From contig CP070658.1 of the NCBI GenBank assembly GCA_020355105.1, forward strand, positions 1,714,844 to 1,727,018: a DNA stretch of 12,175 nucleotides, read 5' to 3'. Shown piece after piece: positions 1-5,819 of this stretch (the stretch's first letter is position 1; every line of letters begins with the position of its first letter). Made by a program: the position numbers and the translations under genes. Origin of the DNA: Candidatus Thorarchaeota archaeon (GTDB taxonomy: Archaea > Asgardarchaeota > Thorarchaeia > Thorarchaeales > Thorarchaeaceae). Under the pieces are notes generated by a model. That model did no database searches. It saw only the letters and a program-made list of their open reading frames with translations, and was not told the origin of the DNA.

Positions 1-1
1 T

Positions 2-940
2 AGTCTAGGCCAGCTATCTATACTTCTCGAAGTGAGTTCTCCCAAGCCGGGTAATGTCAGCCGTCTTCGTCGTTTCTCGGATACTGGCTATAGACATTTC
101 TTGGCAAGCGCTTCCCTTGTAGGGAGAGGGCTATACATGGCGGCTAAGAGAGGCCTCAAGCTAGCTGAGGGGGACATAAAGCCAGAGGAGGTGGAACTGG
201 GAAATCTGATACTTGAGTGCTCTCGAGACGTCTTCTCTGGTTTGAATCAGAGGAATACGATTTTCGGCACACTCCTTCTGCATGTACCTCTTGCAGTAGC
301 GGCCGGAGCAACCGTGTCAGGATCTGGCTCTTTTTCATCGAAGCCCATGACGAAGTGGCTGAAGACAATTCTAGACAATTCTACCGTCGAGGACACAGTC
401 AATCTGTACAAGGCATTCCACATTGTTAGACCTGGTGGGGAACTGAATAAGGAAGATGCCACTTGGACGGAGGTTCATGACAGGTATGATATTGACAATC
501 CTTCAGTCTATGACAACATACGAGAGGATAAAACTACACTCCAAGACCTCTTTCGAAGGTCTGCCGAAGTAGATCCCATCTGCGATGAGTGGTCTCAATA
601 ATTCAATGACATCATCAATGAGATTTATCCGTACTTGGCGAAGGCCGCAGAGAGCCTAGAAGACCTTGAAGAAGGAATAGTTCGGACTTTCATCTGGCAA
701 CTCTCTCGCAAGCCAGACGGTCTTATCGCGAAGAAGGCAGGGCTTGAACGCGCTGAGGAGGTTCGATCACTTGCTGCGAGAATTGTGCTTGACGGCATGA
801 ACGGAAAAGCGACCGACGATCTTCTGGACCACCTTGATATTGTCCTCCGAGAAGAAGGCAATCTACTAAACCCGGGCACTACTGCTGACTTCGTTTCTGC
901 CGCCATCTTCTGCAAGCTGATTTCAATGCAGTTTGACTAG
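2..940 (+). pseudogene. CitG-family triphosphoribosyl-dephospho-CoA synthase, 5'-partial, interrupted by one in-frame TAA
   Basis: The family joins ATP and dephospho-CoA to make the precursor of the citrate/malonate lyase prosthetic group; many archaeal members have no proven role. The reading frame is open from base 2, and LLEVSSPKPGNVSR, a typical start-proximal motif, is read across the GTG at 32, so the true start lies before the window and GTG 32 is probably an internal Val. Later family-like motifs are NTIFGTLLLHVPLAVAAG (core), KPDGLIAKKAG and NPGTTADF (C-terminal part). The frame meets TAA at 599-601 and then continues in the same frame, without any shift, through the C-terminal motifs to TAG at 938-940. 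The visible frame, about 311 sense codons, is near the family's usual length, so only about 15-20 residues seem to be missing. An annotator could otherwise list two genes, 32-601 and 635-940 (TTG start). Nonsense mutation, sequencing error or readthrough are all possible. The family call is strong; the functional state is uncertain. Confidence 0.85.
599..601 (+). other. In-frame TAA inside the CitG-family gene
   Basis: The codons read TGG TCT CAA TAA TTC AAT GAC. Residues on both sides (DPICDEWSQ before, FNDIINEIYPYLAKAAES after) run on as one helical CitG-like segment. No base is gained or lost, so this is a point stop rather than a frameshift. Confidence 0.9.
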
Positions 941-1131
941 GGGCCTAGGACTCCACTGAACAGAACCGCGGCGATTATGAAGAGTAGTACTGCAGATGGT
1001 ACAAGCATGGCTTTAGCCTCCAATCGCTTCACAGCACGTACCTCCTTACTGGGGCCAAATTGATAGGAAACAAGAAGAACGATTCCCAAAAGCACCAAGA
1101 CTAGTGTAATCCCTTCGTGAGCCATCTTCAT
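937..1131 (-). CDS. Small two-helix membrane protein
   Basis: I do not recognise the family. From the ATG at 1131 the product is 64 residues: a short N-terminus (MKMAHEG), a first hydrophobic helix at about 8-22, a basic loop (PSKEVRAVKRLEAK) that would sit in the cytoplasm, and a second helix at about 42-60. An upstream in-frame ATG at 1179 would add 16 polar residues (INTRDAICSWSS). I prefer 1131, or 1125 two codons later, because the minus strand carries GGAG just ahead of 1131 and the hydrophobic helix then follows at a normal distance. The stop overlaps the convergent CitG stop inside the palindrome CTAG (937-940), so the two genes end face to face with no space. The function is unknown. 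The ORF could be spurious, but the two clean helices and the basic loop argue that it is real. Confidence 0.6.
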   Translation of the reverse strand: MKMAHEGITLVLVLLGIVLLVSYQFGPSKEVRAVKRLEAKAMLVPSAVLLFIIAAVLFSGVLGP

Positions 1132-1159
1132 ACTGCTCCAACTGCAAATTGCGTCTCTC

Positions 1160-1170
1160 GTATTAATCCT
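1160..1170 (-). promoter_or_regulatory. Possible TATA element for the small membrane protein
   Basis: The minus strand reads GGATTAATACG here, about 30 bases before the ATG at 1131, a workable distance for an archaeal promoter with a very short leader. The match is weak. Confidence 0.3.
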
Positions 1171-1223
1171 AATCGGCATGGTAGGAACTACTACTGAAAG
1201 CCGTCAAAAGAGCAAGAACACAC

Positions 1224-1496
1224 TCAGGATCTACCAGAAATCTGAAGAGTGATATGTTCGAACTTCCTGCGGAATTCTTTGGCTCGCTTCACGTCTGCCA
1301 AATACAGGGGCTGCCGCATGTCCTGCAAGTTCGGGACTTTCTTGCAGAGATTGAGACCTATCAGTTTCCGCAAGGCAGCAGAGATTGTTCTAGGTGCCAA
1401 GTCTACTTTCACACTGATGTCCTTAGGCGTCATCGGACCTTCCAGTGTAAGACGTTCCAAGATGATTATGGCACTTCTTGGCAGGTCGAAAGACAT
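1224..1496 (-). CDS. Winged helix-turn-helix regulator (MarR/TrmB-like), paralogue B
   Basis: This is a 90-residue, single-domain DNA-binding protein. The N-terminal helix (LPRSAIIILERLTLEGP) leads into a helix-turn-helix at about 23-45 (TPKDISVKVDLAPRTISAALRKL), whose recognition helix is APRTISAALRKL. The wing follows at about 50-66 (LCKKVPNLQDMRQPLYL), and the tail is basic and helical (VKRAKEFRRKF). There is no ligand or effector domain, so it probably acts as a small dimeric repressor or activator. It is the sister of the gene at 1669-1977: over residues 1-75, aligned without gaps, 43 positions are identical. The ATG at 1496 has only a weak purine run (AAGAG) before it. Its promoter, at 1554-1582, resembles that of its sister. 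The targets are unknown; self-control and control of the sister are plausible. Confidence 0.85.
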   Translation of the reverse strand: MSFDLPRSAIIILERLTLEGPMTPKDISVKVDLAPRTISAALRKLIGLNLCKKVPNLQDMRQPLYLADVKRAKEFRRKFEHITLQISGRS

Positions 1497-1553
1497 CTCT
1501 TATACCACATGTTTTGTCTTGGTGGCTTTCTGCCAGACTTGGGGCTTCCACCA

Positions 1554-1582
1554 AATATAAGAAGATGGGTCAGCGCATGCGT
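1554..1582 (-). promoter_or_regulatory. Promoter of wHTH paralogue B: TATA box plus upstream CATGC element
   Basis: The minus strand has TTATATT at 1560-1554, about 60 bases before the ATG at 1496. Exactly 14 bases upstream of it lies CATGC (1579-1575), here within the 8-base palindrome CGCATGCG (1574-1581). The same TATA word, 14-base spacing and CATGC occur before the sister gene at 2024-2049. The expected transcript start is near 1532, leaving a leader of about 35 bases. Confidence 0.6.
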
Positions 1583-1586
1583 CTCT

Positions 1587-1612
1587 CATTTGGGAGTAGA
1601 TACTCTCAAATG
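1587..1612. repeat. Inverted repeat, 12-base arms with one mismatch, 2-base centre
   Basis: The left arm CATTTGGGAGTA (1587-1598) and right arm TACTCTCAAATG (1601-1612) pair at 11 of 12 positions around the centre GA. It lies about 27 bases upstream of the TATA box of paralogue B and about 57 bases after the stop of paralogue A. The size and near-perfect dyad suit a dimeric winged-helix operator. A transcript hairpin ending paralogue A is the alternative, but no T-rich run follows it on the minus strand. Confidence 0.65.
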
Positions 1613-1668
1613 GGAGGACGAACAGATAAGAAACGGAGAATTCGGTCTATCAAAAGGAGGAACGCCAA

Positions 1669-1977
1669 TCAACGGTTGAACGAGCGAGAGGAATCAACAC
1701 CGCCAGTTGAAGGCCTCAGCCGGTAGTACGTATCAATGCTGAAGATCAGGTTGAGCTCTCTGACTCTTTGCATGTTGCTGCGGTAAAAGGGACATCGCAT
1801 GTCACTGAGATTTGGGATTCTTTGGCACAGGTCTTCTTTCATCAGTTTGCGAAGAGCAAAACTGACGGTTCTAGGAGCCAAATCGACTCTATCACTGATG
1901 TCTCTTGGTGTCAACGGACCATCCACTGTCAACCGGGCGAGCACTATCTTCGCACTCTTAGGGAGTCGAATGGACAT
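1669..1977 (-). CDS. Winged helix-turn-helix regulator (MarR/TrmB-like), paralogue A
   Basis: This is a 102-residue, single-domain regulator. The helix-turn-helix is at about 23-45 (TPRDISDRVDLAPRTVSFALRKL) with recognition helix APRTVSFALRKL. The wing is at about 50-66 (LCQRIPNLSDMRCPFYR). The tail, from about residue 75, differs from its sister and is polar, ending SSRSFNR. The start ATG at 1977 is supported by GGGGGTGA at 1991-1984, six bases upstream, a good match to the archaeal anti-Shine-Dalgarno. The gene is divergent from the dehydrogenase-nitroreductase operon, with 172 bases between the start codons, so it is the natural candidate regulator of that operon as well as of itself. The diverged tail and the wing cysteine (Cys62, a Gln in the sister) are the main differences that could separate the roles of the two copies. 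Confidence 0.88.
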   Translation of the reverse strand: MSIRLPKSAKIVLARLTVDGPLTPRDISDRVDLAPRTVSFALRKLMKEDLCQRIPNLSDMRCPFYRSNMQRVRELNLIFSIDTYYRLRPSTGGVDSSRSFNR

Positions 1978-1983
1978 ATCACG

Positions 1984-1991
1984 TCACCCCC
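1984..1991 (-). promoter_or_regulatory. Ribosome binding site of wHTH paralogue A
   Basis: GGGGGTGA on the minus strand lies six bases before the ATG at 1977. It decides that start and is one of the strongest sites in the window. Confidence 0.75.
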
Positions 1992-2023
1992 ACGAGAATC
2001 ATCAATGTATTGCTCCTGAATCC

Positions 2024-2052
2024 AATATAAGGAAATGGTTTCAAGCATGTGT
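2024..2052 (-). promoter_or_regulatory. Promoter of wHTH paralogue A: TATA box plus upstream CATGC element
   Basis: The minus strand has TTATATT at 2030-2024, then 14 bases upstream CATGC (2049-2045). This repeats the arrangement before paralogue B, including a shared A-N-CCAT-N-T-N-C pattern within the 14-base spacer. The expected start near 2000 leaves a leader of about 22 bases carrying the ribosome binding site. I see no equally clear TATA box in the plus direction for the divergent operon between 2053 and 2149. Confidence 0.62.
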
Positions 2053-2136
2053 TTTCGGTCGCACAAAGGCAAATGGCACAAGATAGCATTCAAGTACGGC
2101 AGCTTCAATCATTTCGTCGCATCGCTCGCAAATAAT

Positions 2137-2140
2137 GGAG
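2137..2140 (+). promoter_or_regulatory. Ribosome binding site deciding the dehydrogenase start
   Basis: GGAG nine bases before the ATG at 2150 favours that start over the ATG at 2135, which overlaps the site itself. Confidence 0.55.
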
Positions 2141-2149
2141 AAACCAAGA

Positions 2150-3142
2150 ATGACCCAGACCGTCTTTGTCACCAGGAGAATACCAGACGTTGGACTGAAT
2201 GCAATAATGAAGCAGTTTCAGACGATAATCTGGGAGCAAGAAACACCTCCTTCGAAATCTGATATCATTCAGAATGCACATGGGTGTAACGGCATTGTAA
2301 CGCTCTTGTCTGACCATATTGACACGGAAGTAATCGAGTCTCTTCCAAAACTGAGAGTCATATCCCAATATGCAGTTGGTTTCGACAACATTGACATCTC
2401 TGCCGCCACGCGCAGAGGAATAATCGTAGCAAACACGCCTGGTGTCCTTACTGAAACAACCGCTGACCTCACATGGGCTTTGATCATGTCTGTTTGCAGA
2501 AGAATCGTAGAGGCTGACAGGTATGTGCGCCAGGGAGATTGGAAGGTTGCGTGGGGCCCGAAGATGCTTCTCGGAAGAGACATTCACAACTCTACTCTGG
2601 GCATAGTAGGGCTAGGTAGGATTGGCAGAGCAGTTGCAAGAAGGGCAACCGGATTCTCAATGAAGATTCTATATCACTCCCGCACCAGAAACGACGAAAC
2701 AAGAGAGATTGAAAGAGAAACCGGTGCGGAGAGGACCAACCTCGAAACACTCCTCCAAGAATCCGACATTGTCACAATCCACGTGCCGCTCAACGAGGAT
2801 ACACAGGATATGATTTCCTCTCATGAACTTGCTATGATGAAACATGGAGCGGTGCTTGTGAATACATCGAGAGGTTCTGTTGTAGACGAGAATGCTCTAT
2901 ATCATGCTCTCAAGTCAGGACATCTTGGGGGCGCCGGACTTGATGTCTTTAGGCAGGAGCCTGTTTCTCTGCAGAATCCACTGCTGGAGCTGCACAATGT
3001 CGTCGTTGCACCACACATAGGCAGCGCGAGTATTGCAGCCAGGGACAAGATGGCTCAGATTTGTGCCGAAAACTTGATAGCGGCTCTCAGAGGCAGTATA
3101 CCGCCTTACATAGTCAATTCGGAGGTTATTCAACATGAATGA
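2150..3142 (+). CDS. gyaR: D-2-hydroxyacid dehydrogenase, glyoxylate/hydroxypyruvate reductase type
   Basis: It reduces glyoxylate or related 2-oxoacids with NAD(P)H in the cytoplasm. From the ATG at 2150 it has 330 residues, close to archaeal glyoxylate reductases (about 333). The start looks like the family (MTQTVFVTRRIPDVGL) and GGAG at 2137-2140 sits nine bases before it; the ATG five codons upstream (2135) has no such site. The split catalytic domain surrounds a Rossmann core with the nucleotide loop GIVGLGRIG (151-159). The catalytic set is complete: Arg241 in NTSRGSVVDE, Glu270 before Pro, and His289 in PHIGSAS. Arg after Ser at the end of the second core strand (YHSRTR, about 175-180) hints at NADPH use. 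Its last eight bases overlap the nitroreductase, so the two are surely co-transcribed. Exact substrate choice within this family cannot be fixed from sequence. Confidence 0.93.
   Translation: MTQTVFVTRRIPDVGLNAIMKQFQTIIWEQETPPSKSDIIQNAHGCNGIVTLLSDHIDTEVIESLPKLRVISQYAVGFDNIDISAATRRGIIVANTPGVLTETTADLTWALIMSVCRRIVEADRYVRQGDWKVAWGPKMLLGRDIHNSTLGIVGLGRIGRAVARRATGFSMKILYHSRTRNDETREIERETGAERTNLETLLQESDIVTIHVPLNEDTQDMISSHELAMMKHGAVLVNTSRGSVVDENALYHALKSGHLGGAGLDVFRQEPVSLQNPLLELHNVVVAPHIGSASIAARDKMAQICAENLIAALRGSIPPYIVNSEVIQHE
3121..3125 (+). promoter_or_regulatory. Ribosome binding site of the nitroreductase
   Basis: GGAGG lies nine bases before the ATG at 3135, inside the end of the upstream coding region. 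Confidence 0.7.
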
Positions 3143-3665
3143 GGAATGCATTACAGCATTACTAAGTCGACGCTCTGTTCGGAAGTTCAAAGATGAATCC
3201 GTTCCAGAAACTGACTTGGAACGCATTCTGGAGGCTGGCTTCAGTGCACCATCTGCCGGTAATCGGCAACCTTGGCGTGTTGTGGTTGTTCGGAATGAAG
3301 GTACACGAAACCGTCTCTCAAGGGCTGCCTATGACCAGGAATTCATCGCAGAAGCACCCGTTGTACTTGTCGTGTGTGCGGTACCCAGTGAGTCAGCCGA
3401 GAGATACCGGGAACGCGGAAGGACTCTCTATGTTCTTCAGGACACAGCAGCATTAACCGAGAACATCCTTCTCGCAGCTCATATCATAGGCTACGGTGCA
3501 TGTTGGATCGGAGCATTTGACGAGGACCTCGCCAGAAGTGTGGTCAGTGTCCCAGACGACATGAGGCCAGTCGCAATCATACCTATCGGGAAGCCATCGC
3601 GTCCAGCTCCTGGAAGACGATCCCGCAGAGCACTCTCCGAGGTAGTTGTCTGGGAGAGCTTCTGA
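3135..3665 (+). CDS. FMN-dependent nitroreductase-family protein
   Basis: It is a 176-residue flavin reductase of the nitroreductase fold, probably a cytoplasmic dimer that moves electrons from NAD(P)H to a quinone, nitro or other acceptor; the natural substrate is unknown. Visible motifs are the N-terminal FMN-phosphate motif RRSVRKF (12-18), SAPSAGNRQPW (37-47), the central helix and turn LQDTAALTEN...GYGACWIGAF (101-127), and PIGKP (160-164), with a basic segment (GRRSRR) near the end. The length is typical of the short single-domain forms and no iron-sulfur domain is fused. The ATG at 3135 lies inside the end of the dehydrogenase gene (eight-base overlap) and is served by GGAGG at 3121-3125, so translation is likely coupled. 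The pairing suggests a shared redox task, but it does not identify one. Confidence 0.9.
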   Translation: MNEECITALLSRRSVRKFKDESVPETDLERILEAGFSAPSAGNRQPWRVVVVRNEGTRNRLSRAAYDQEFIAEAPVVLVVCAVPSESAERYRERGRTLYVLQDTAALTENILLAAHIIGYGACWIGAFDEDLARSVVSVPDDMRPVAIIPIGKPSRPAPGRRSRRALSEVVVWESF

Positions 3666-3699
3666 TTCTATGGGAAAATTCGAGTGACTTGACACTGGC

Positions 3700-3993
3700 C
3701 TATTTCCTCTTCACGATGAAGAACACCAACGTGATGGCGAGACCAATATCTATGCATCCGATCAGTCCGATCGTGATTGGATTCAGCTCGGGAGGCTGTG
3801 TTTCTGTCGTCGTGGTTTGGTTAGTTTCTGTCCTGGGGCCTTCTTCTTCACTCAATGAGATGATTTCGTGGTCCATTGCTGGAATTCCTACTTGTCCCAC
3901 ATGAGCTGTGTCAGCCACGACAACAGGGGCCAAAAGCAAGGATGTGGAGATAGAAATCAAGAGTGCAACCATGAATTGCCTTTTGGTCTGCAC
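3700..3993 (-). CDS. Small secreted protein anchored by one C-terminal membrane helix
   Basis: I do not recognise the family. From the GTG at 3993 the product is 97 residues. It has a clear signal peptide (basic MQTKRQF, then MVALLISISTSLLLAPVVVA, cut likely before D), a short acidic extracellular part (HEIISLSEEEGP), a Thr-rich stalk with an N-glycosylation sequon (NQTTTTETQPPE), then one membrane helix (ITIGLIGCIDIGLAITLVFFIV) and the basic stop KRK. The frame stays open upstream to an ATG at 4077, but that extension is Cys- and Arg-rich and would bury the signal peptide. GGAGTG at 4007-4002, eight bases ahead of GTG 3993, supports the shorter form; ATG 3972 is a second choice. It is convergent with the nitroreductase (34 bases between stops) and lies downstream of the coiled-coil membrane protein on the same strand. 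A surface role or protease-substrate role is only a guess. Confidence 0.68.
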   Translation of the reverse strand: MQTKRQFMVALLISISTSLLLAPVVVADTAHVGQVGIPAMDHEIISLSEEEGPRTETNQTTTTETQPPELNPITIGLIGCIDIGLAITLVFFIVKRK

Positions 3994-4160
3994 TGTCTGA
4001 GCCACTCCTATCTTACAGAAGTTCTCTTGAAACGCCTGCTTATGACTCCTACGACTATAGCAAGATGGATGTGGCATTCAACAATGTGTGTCTAGAGGAA
4101 TGGCCGTTTTCGCCGAAGCAACGGTGCATCATCACGCTGCTAGATTGGCCACTAAATGGT

Positions 4161-5210
4161 CTAGGTTCCCCTGGTCAGCTTCTTGACTGCATCTACAACC
4201 TCGTGGGCCATCATGACTGCGCCTATCAGTTCTATCCTGGGCTCGGCAGCTCCTCCTGCGGCCTCCGAAACGCGTCCCATAGCACGTCCCATGCTCTTGA
4301 TTAGCGTGGTCAGTGCAATCTGGGCTGCTACATCTAGTGAACTGCTTTCAACCTGTGAGATCAGCTCCGCTAGGTCGGATATAACACTGTCTGACACCTC
4401 GACCGCTGTTTGAGCTCTTCGGACGTAGTCACGATACTTGGAATCGGAATCGGGAACAGCTGCGGCGGATTCCACTTGAAGCTTCAAGTGTGCGACCTCG
4501 GATTGAAGATCACTTATCGTCTGGTCCTTGTGTGTGATGGTCATTAGAAGCTCTTCCTCTCTCTCGGGACTCGATACAGTATCGGCTAGCTTGGCCTGCA
4601 TCTGGACCATTGCCCTCTCTCTCTCGGCAGTCTCGTCCTTGATAGCATCGAGCTGTGCTTGTACTGCCGTAAGCGAGCTCTCTCTCTCCGACAAGAACTC
4701 CTGAAGGCGCTTGTTCTCTTCTTCAAGCTTCTGCATATCGGCCTTTATGCTCTTGGAGGCATCTTGCGTTTCCTTGAGGTCGCTACGTAGAGCGACAAAA
4801 TCCGGGTCTGGAGGAGAAATGACCTTGGCCGCCACCACGGCGAATATGACACTAATCAGAATGATGTAGATGACTCCCACATAGACCGATCCGTATAGCA
4901 GGTCTGTCATCAACTGAATGGCTCCCATGAATGCCAGCCAAGAACCGAAGTCCTGACCTGGTACCCATGGAGTACCACCGAATGCAGCATAGAGCGTCAT
5001 GACACACGCCGCGACCAGACATCCCAGACCACCTGCTACCAGCAAATTTCGTCTTAGAGCTTCACGAGGCAGATGCCGCTGGTAGAGCAACACCGCCGTC
5101 CCTATGAAGAGGAGCGGTATAACATAAGGAGTGACAGCAAGCACGTCAACCATTGGAAAGTCGATGTCTATGAGTGCAGTAATGCCTGTTGAGGTGTTGG
5201 AACCGACCAT
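4161..5210 (-). CDS. Multi-pass membrane protein with long cytoplasmic coiled coil
   Basis: I recognise no family in this 349-residue protein. The N-terminal 130 residues hold three or four membrane helices (about 23-43, 54-77, and a stretch from 91 to 129 that may be two). The loop RHLPREALRRN after the first helix is basic, so it should be inside. Residues about 139-248 form a charged coiled coil (KADMQKLEEENKRLQEFL and onward). Within it a unit beginning ERE recurs at 175, 196 and 216, a 20-21-residue period that also appears in the DNA as CT-rich words near 4556, 4613 and 4677. Residues 262-349 form a second, mostly helical region, separated by the linker VPDSDSKYR. The ATG at 5210 has the ribosome site AGGAGGA six bases ahead and a TATA box at the right distance. 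It could be a membrane-bound scaffold or sensor. Confidence 0.82.
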   Translation of the reverse strand: MVGSNTSTGITALIDIDFPMVDVLAVTPYVIPLLFIGTAVLLYQRHLPREALRRNLLVAGGLGCLVAACVMTLYAAFGGTPWVPGQDFGSWLAFMGAIQLMTDLLYGSVYVGVIYIILISVIFAVVAAKVISPPDPDFVALRSDLKETQDASKSIKADMQKLEEENKRLQEFLSERESSLTAVQAQLDAIKDETAERERAMVQMQAKLADTVSSPEREEELLMTITHKDQTISDLQSEVAHLKLQVESAAAVPDSDSKYRDYVRRAQTAVEVSDSVISDLAELISQVESSSLDVAAQIALTTLIKSMGRAMGRVSEAAGGAAEPRIELIGAVMMAHEVVDAVKKLTRGT

Positions 5211-5216
5211 CGGGAT

Positions 5217-5223
5217 TCCTCCT
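5217..5223 (-). promoter_or_regulatory. Ribosome binding site of the coiled-coil membrane protein
   Basis: AGGAGGA on the minus strand, six bases before the ATG at 5210, fixes that start. Confidence 0.75.
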
Positions 5224-5255
5224 GTAACGCTACTTGATTACTGGAAACAGGTGGG

Positions 5256-5266
5256 ATAAGTATATT
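5256..5266 (-). promoter_or_regulatory. TATA-type promoter of the coiled-coil membrane protein
   Basis: The minus strand reads AATATACTTAT about 50 bases before the ATG at 5210. A start 25 bases downstream, near 5235, would leave a leader of about 25 bases holding the ribosome binding site, which is a normal archaeal layout. Confidence 0.5.
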
Positions 5267-5299
5267 CTGGATGTAATGTTGGAAAGACGATGCCTGGGG

Positions 5300-5329
5300 G
5301 TTCCGCCCCGCAACAAAGAGGGGCTGAAC
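5300..5329. repeat. Stem-loop after the unrecognised soluble gene, possible transcript end structure
   Basis: GTTC-C-GCCCC (5300-5309) pairs with GGGGC-T-GAAC (5320-5329) around a 10-base loop: nine base pairs with one internal mismatch. It begins about 11 bases past the stop of the minus-strand gene at 5341. No long T run follows on the minus strand, so it is at best an imperfect terminator or a 3'-end stabiliser. Confidence 0.45.
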
Positions 5330-5340
5330 TCCCTTCTACT

Positions 5341-5805
5341 CTACTTCTTCCAAAGATCTGCCTTGAATGCCTCGTGGTCCTCCACGGCCACTTCGAGGCA
5401 TTTGAGAAGCCGACTTGCCTCATCTATCGAAAGGAGAAATGCACCCTTGACATCCCGGTCTTCACCCAAGGAGAGACGTATCTTGCCGTCATTCACCCAT
5501 CCCTCAGGAGTCTTCTCCGGGGGTGCAAGCTGCAACTCAAGCCATGTTCTTCGAGTTGCGCCTGTATCACGATCATCGAAGAAATGCTTAATCTGTAGTC
5601 GGCGTTCATACACTAGCGGTTTGCTACCCATTCTTCTGAGCACCTCTGTCCAGTACAGGACCTTCTTACCTGTACTCACGTAAACATCCACATGCGGGGA
5701 TATTTCTTCATCTCTCGGAGATGCCGAGCTGAGTGATTGTTGCTTTTTTTCACACAGGGGTGTTCCATTCATAACCCTTATCTTCACAACAGGATTCTTC
5801 GACAT
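5341..5805 (-). CDS. Unrecognised soluble protein
   Basis: The product has 154 residues and I do not recognise it. It has no signal peptide or membrane helix. The middle looks like alternating strands (VDVYVSTGKKVLYWTEVL; TWLELQLAPPEKTPEGW; GKIRLSLGED), and the end is helical (SIDEASRLLKCLEVAVEDHEAFKADLWKK). The pattern strand-strand-"GAFLLSIDEASRLL" suggests a compact domain in which the final helix packs on a sheet. The ATG at 5805 lacks a strong ribosome site; ATG 5772 (residue 12) is an alternative. A run of seven A on this strand (5750-5744, encoding EKK) lies near the N-terminus and could hide an indel. It is divergent from the large subtilase, with only 14 bases between start codons, and lies upstream of the coiled-coil gene, which has its own promoter. 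Confidence 0.72.
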   Translation of the reverse strand: MSKNPVVKIRVMNGTPLCEKKQQSLSSASPRDEEISPHVDVYVSTGKKVLYWTEVLRRMGSKPLVYERRLQIKHFFDDRDTGATRRTWLELQLAPPEKTPEGWVNDGKIRLSLGEDRDVKGAFLLSIDEASRLLKCLEVAVEDHEAFKADLWKK

Positions 5806-5819
5806 GGACGGCCGCTCAC

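Noticed and set aside
599..601. Selenocysteine or pyrrolysine at the internal stop
   Set aside because: Those use TGA and TAG; this codon is TAA, and no recoding stem-loop is evident after it.
574..640. Frameshift as the cause of the CitG break
   Set aside because: The frame is identical on both sides of the TAA, and no other frame continues the homology.
635..940. Independent 101-residue gene with a TTG start
   Set aside because: It is in the same frame as the CitG fragment before it, carries only the family's C-terminal motifs, and has no ribosome site; it is the second half of a broken gene.
1254..1679. Plus-strand open frame of 141 codons across the regulator region
   Set aside because: It reads antisense through paralogue B and its promoter and dyad; the regulator on the other strand is well supported.
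2105..2587. Minus-strand open frame of 160 codons
   Set aside because: It lies opposite the clear dehydrogenase gene, and its product has no motif, signal or helix pattern.
4556..4691. CT-rich words at about 60-base spacing as a DNA repeat array or regulatory element
   Set aside because: They lie inside the coiled-coil gene and are explained by its ERE-headed protein repeat.
5234..5683. Plus-strand open frame of 149 codons
   Set aside because: It is antisense to the soluble-protein gene and runs through the coiled-coil gene's promoter and the 5300 stem-loop; Ser/Arg-rich, no motif.
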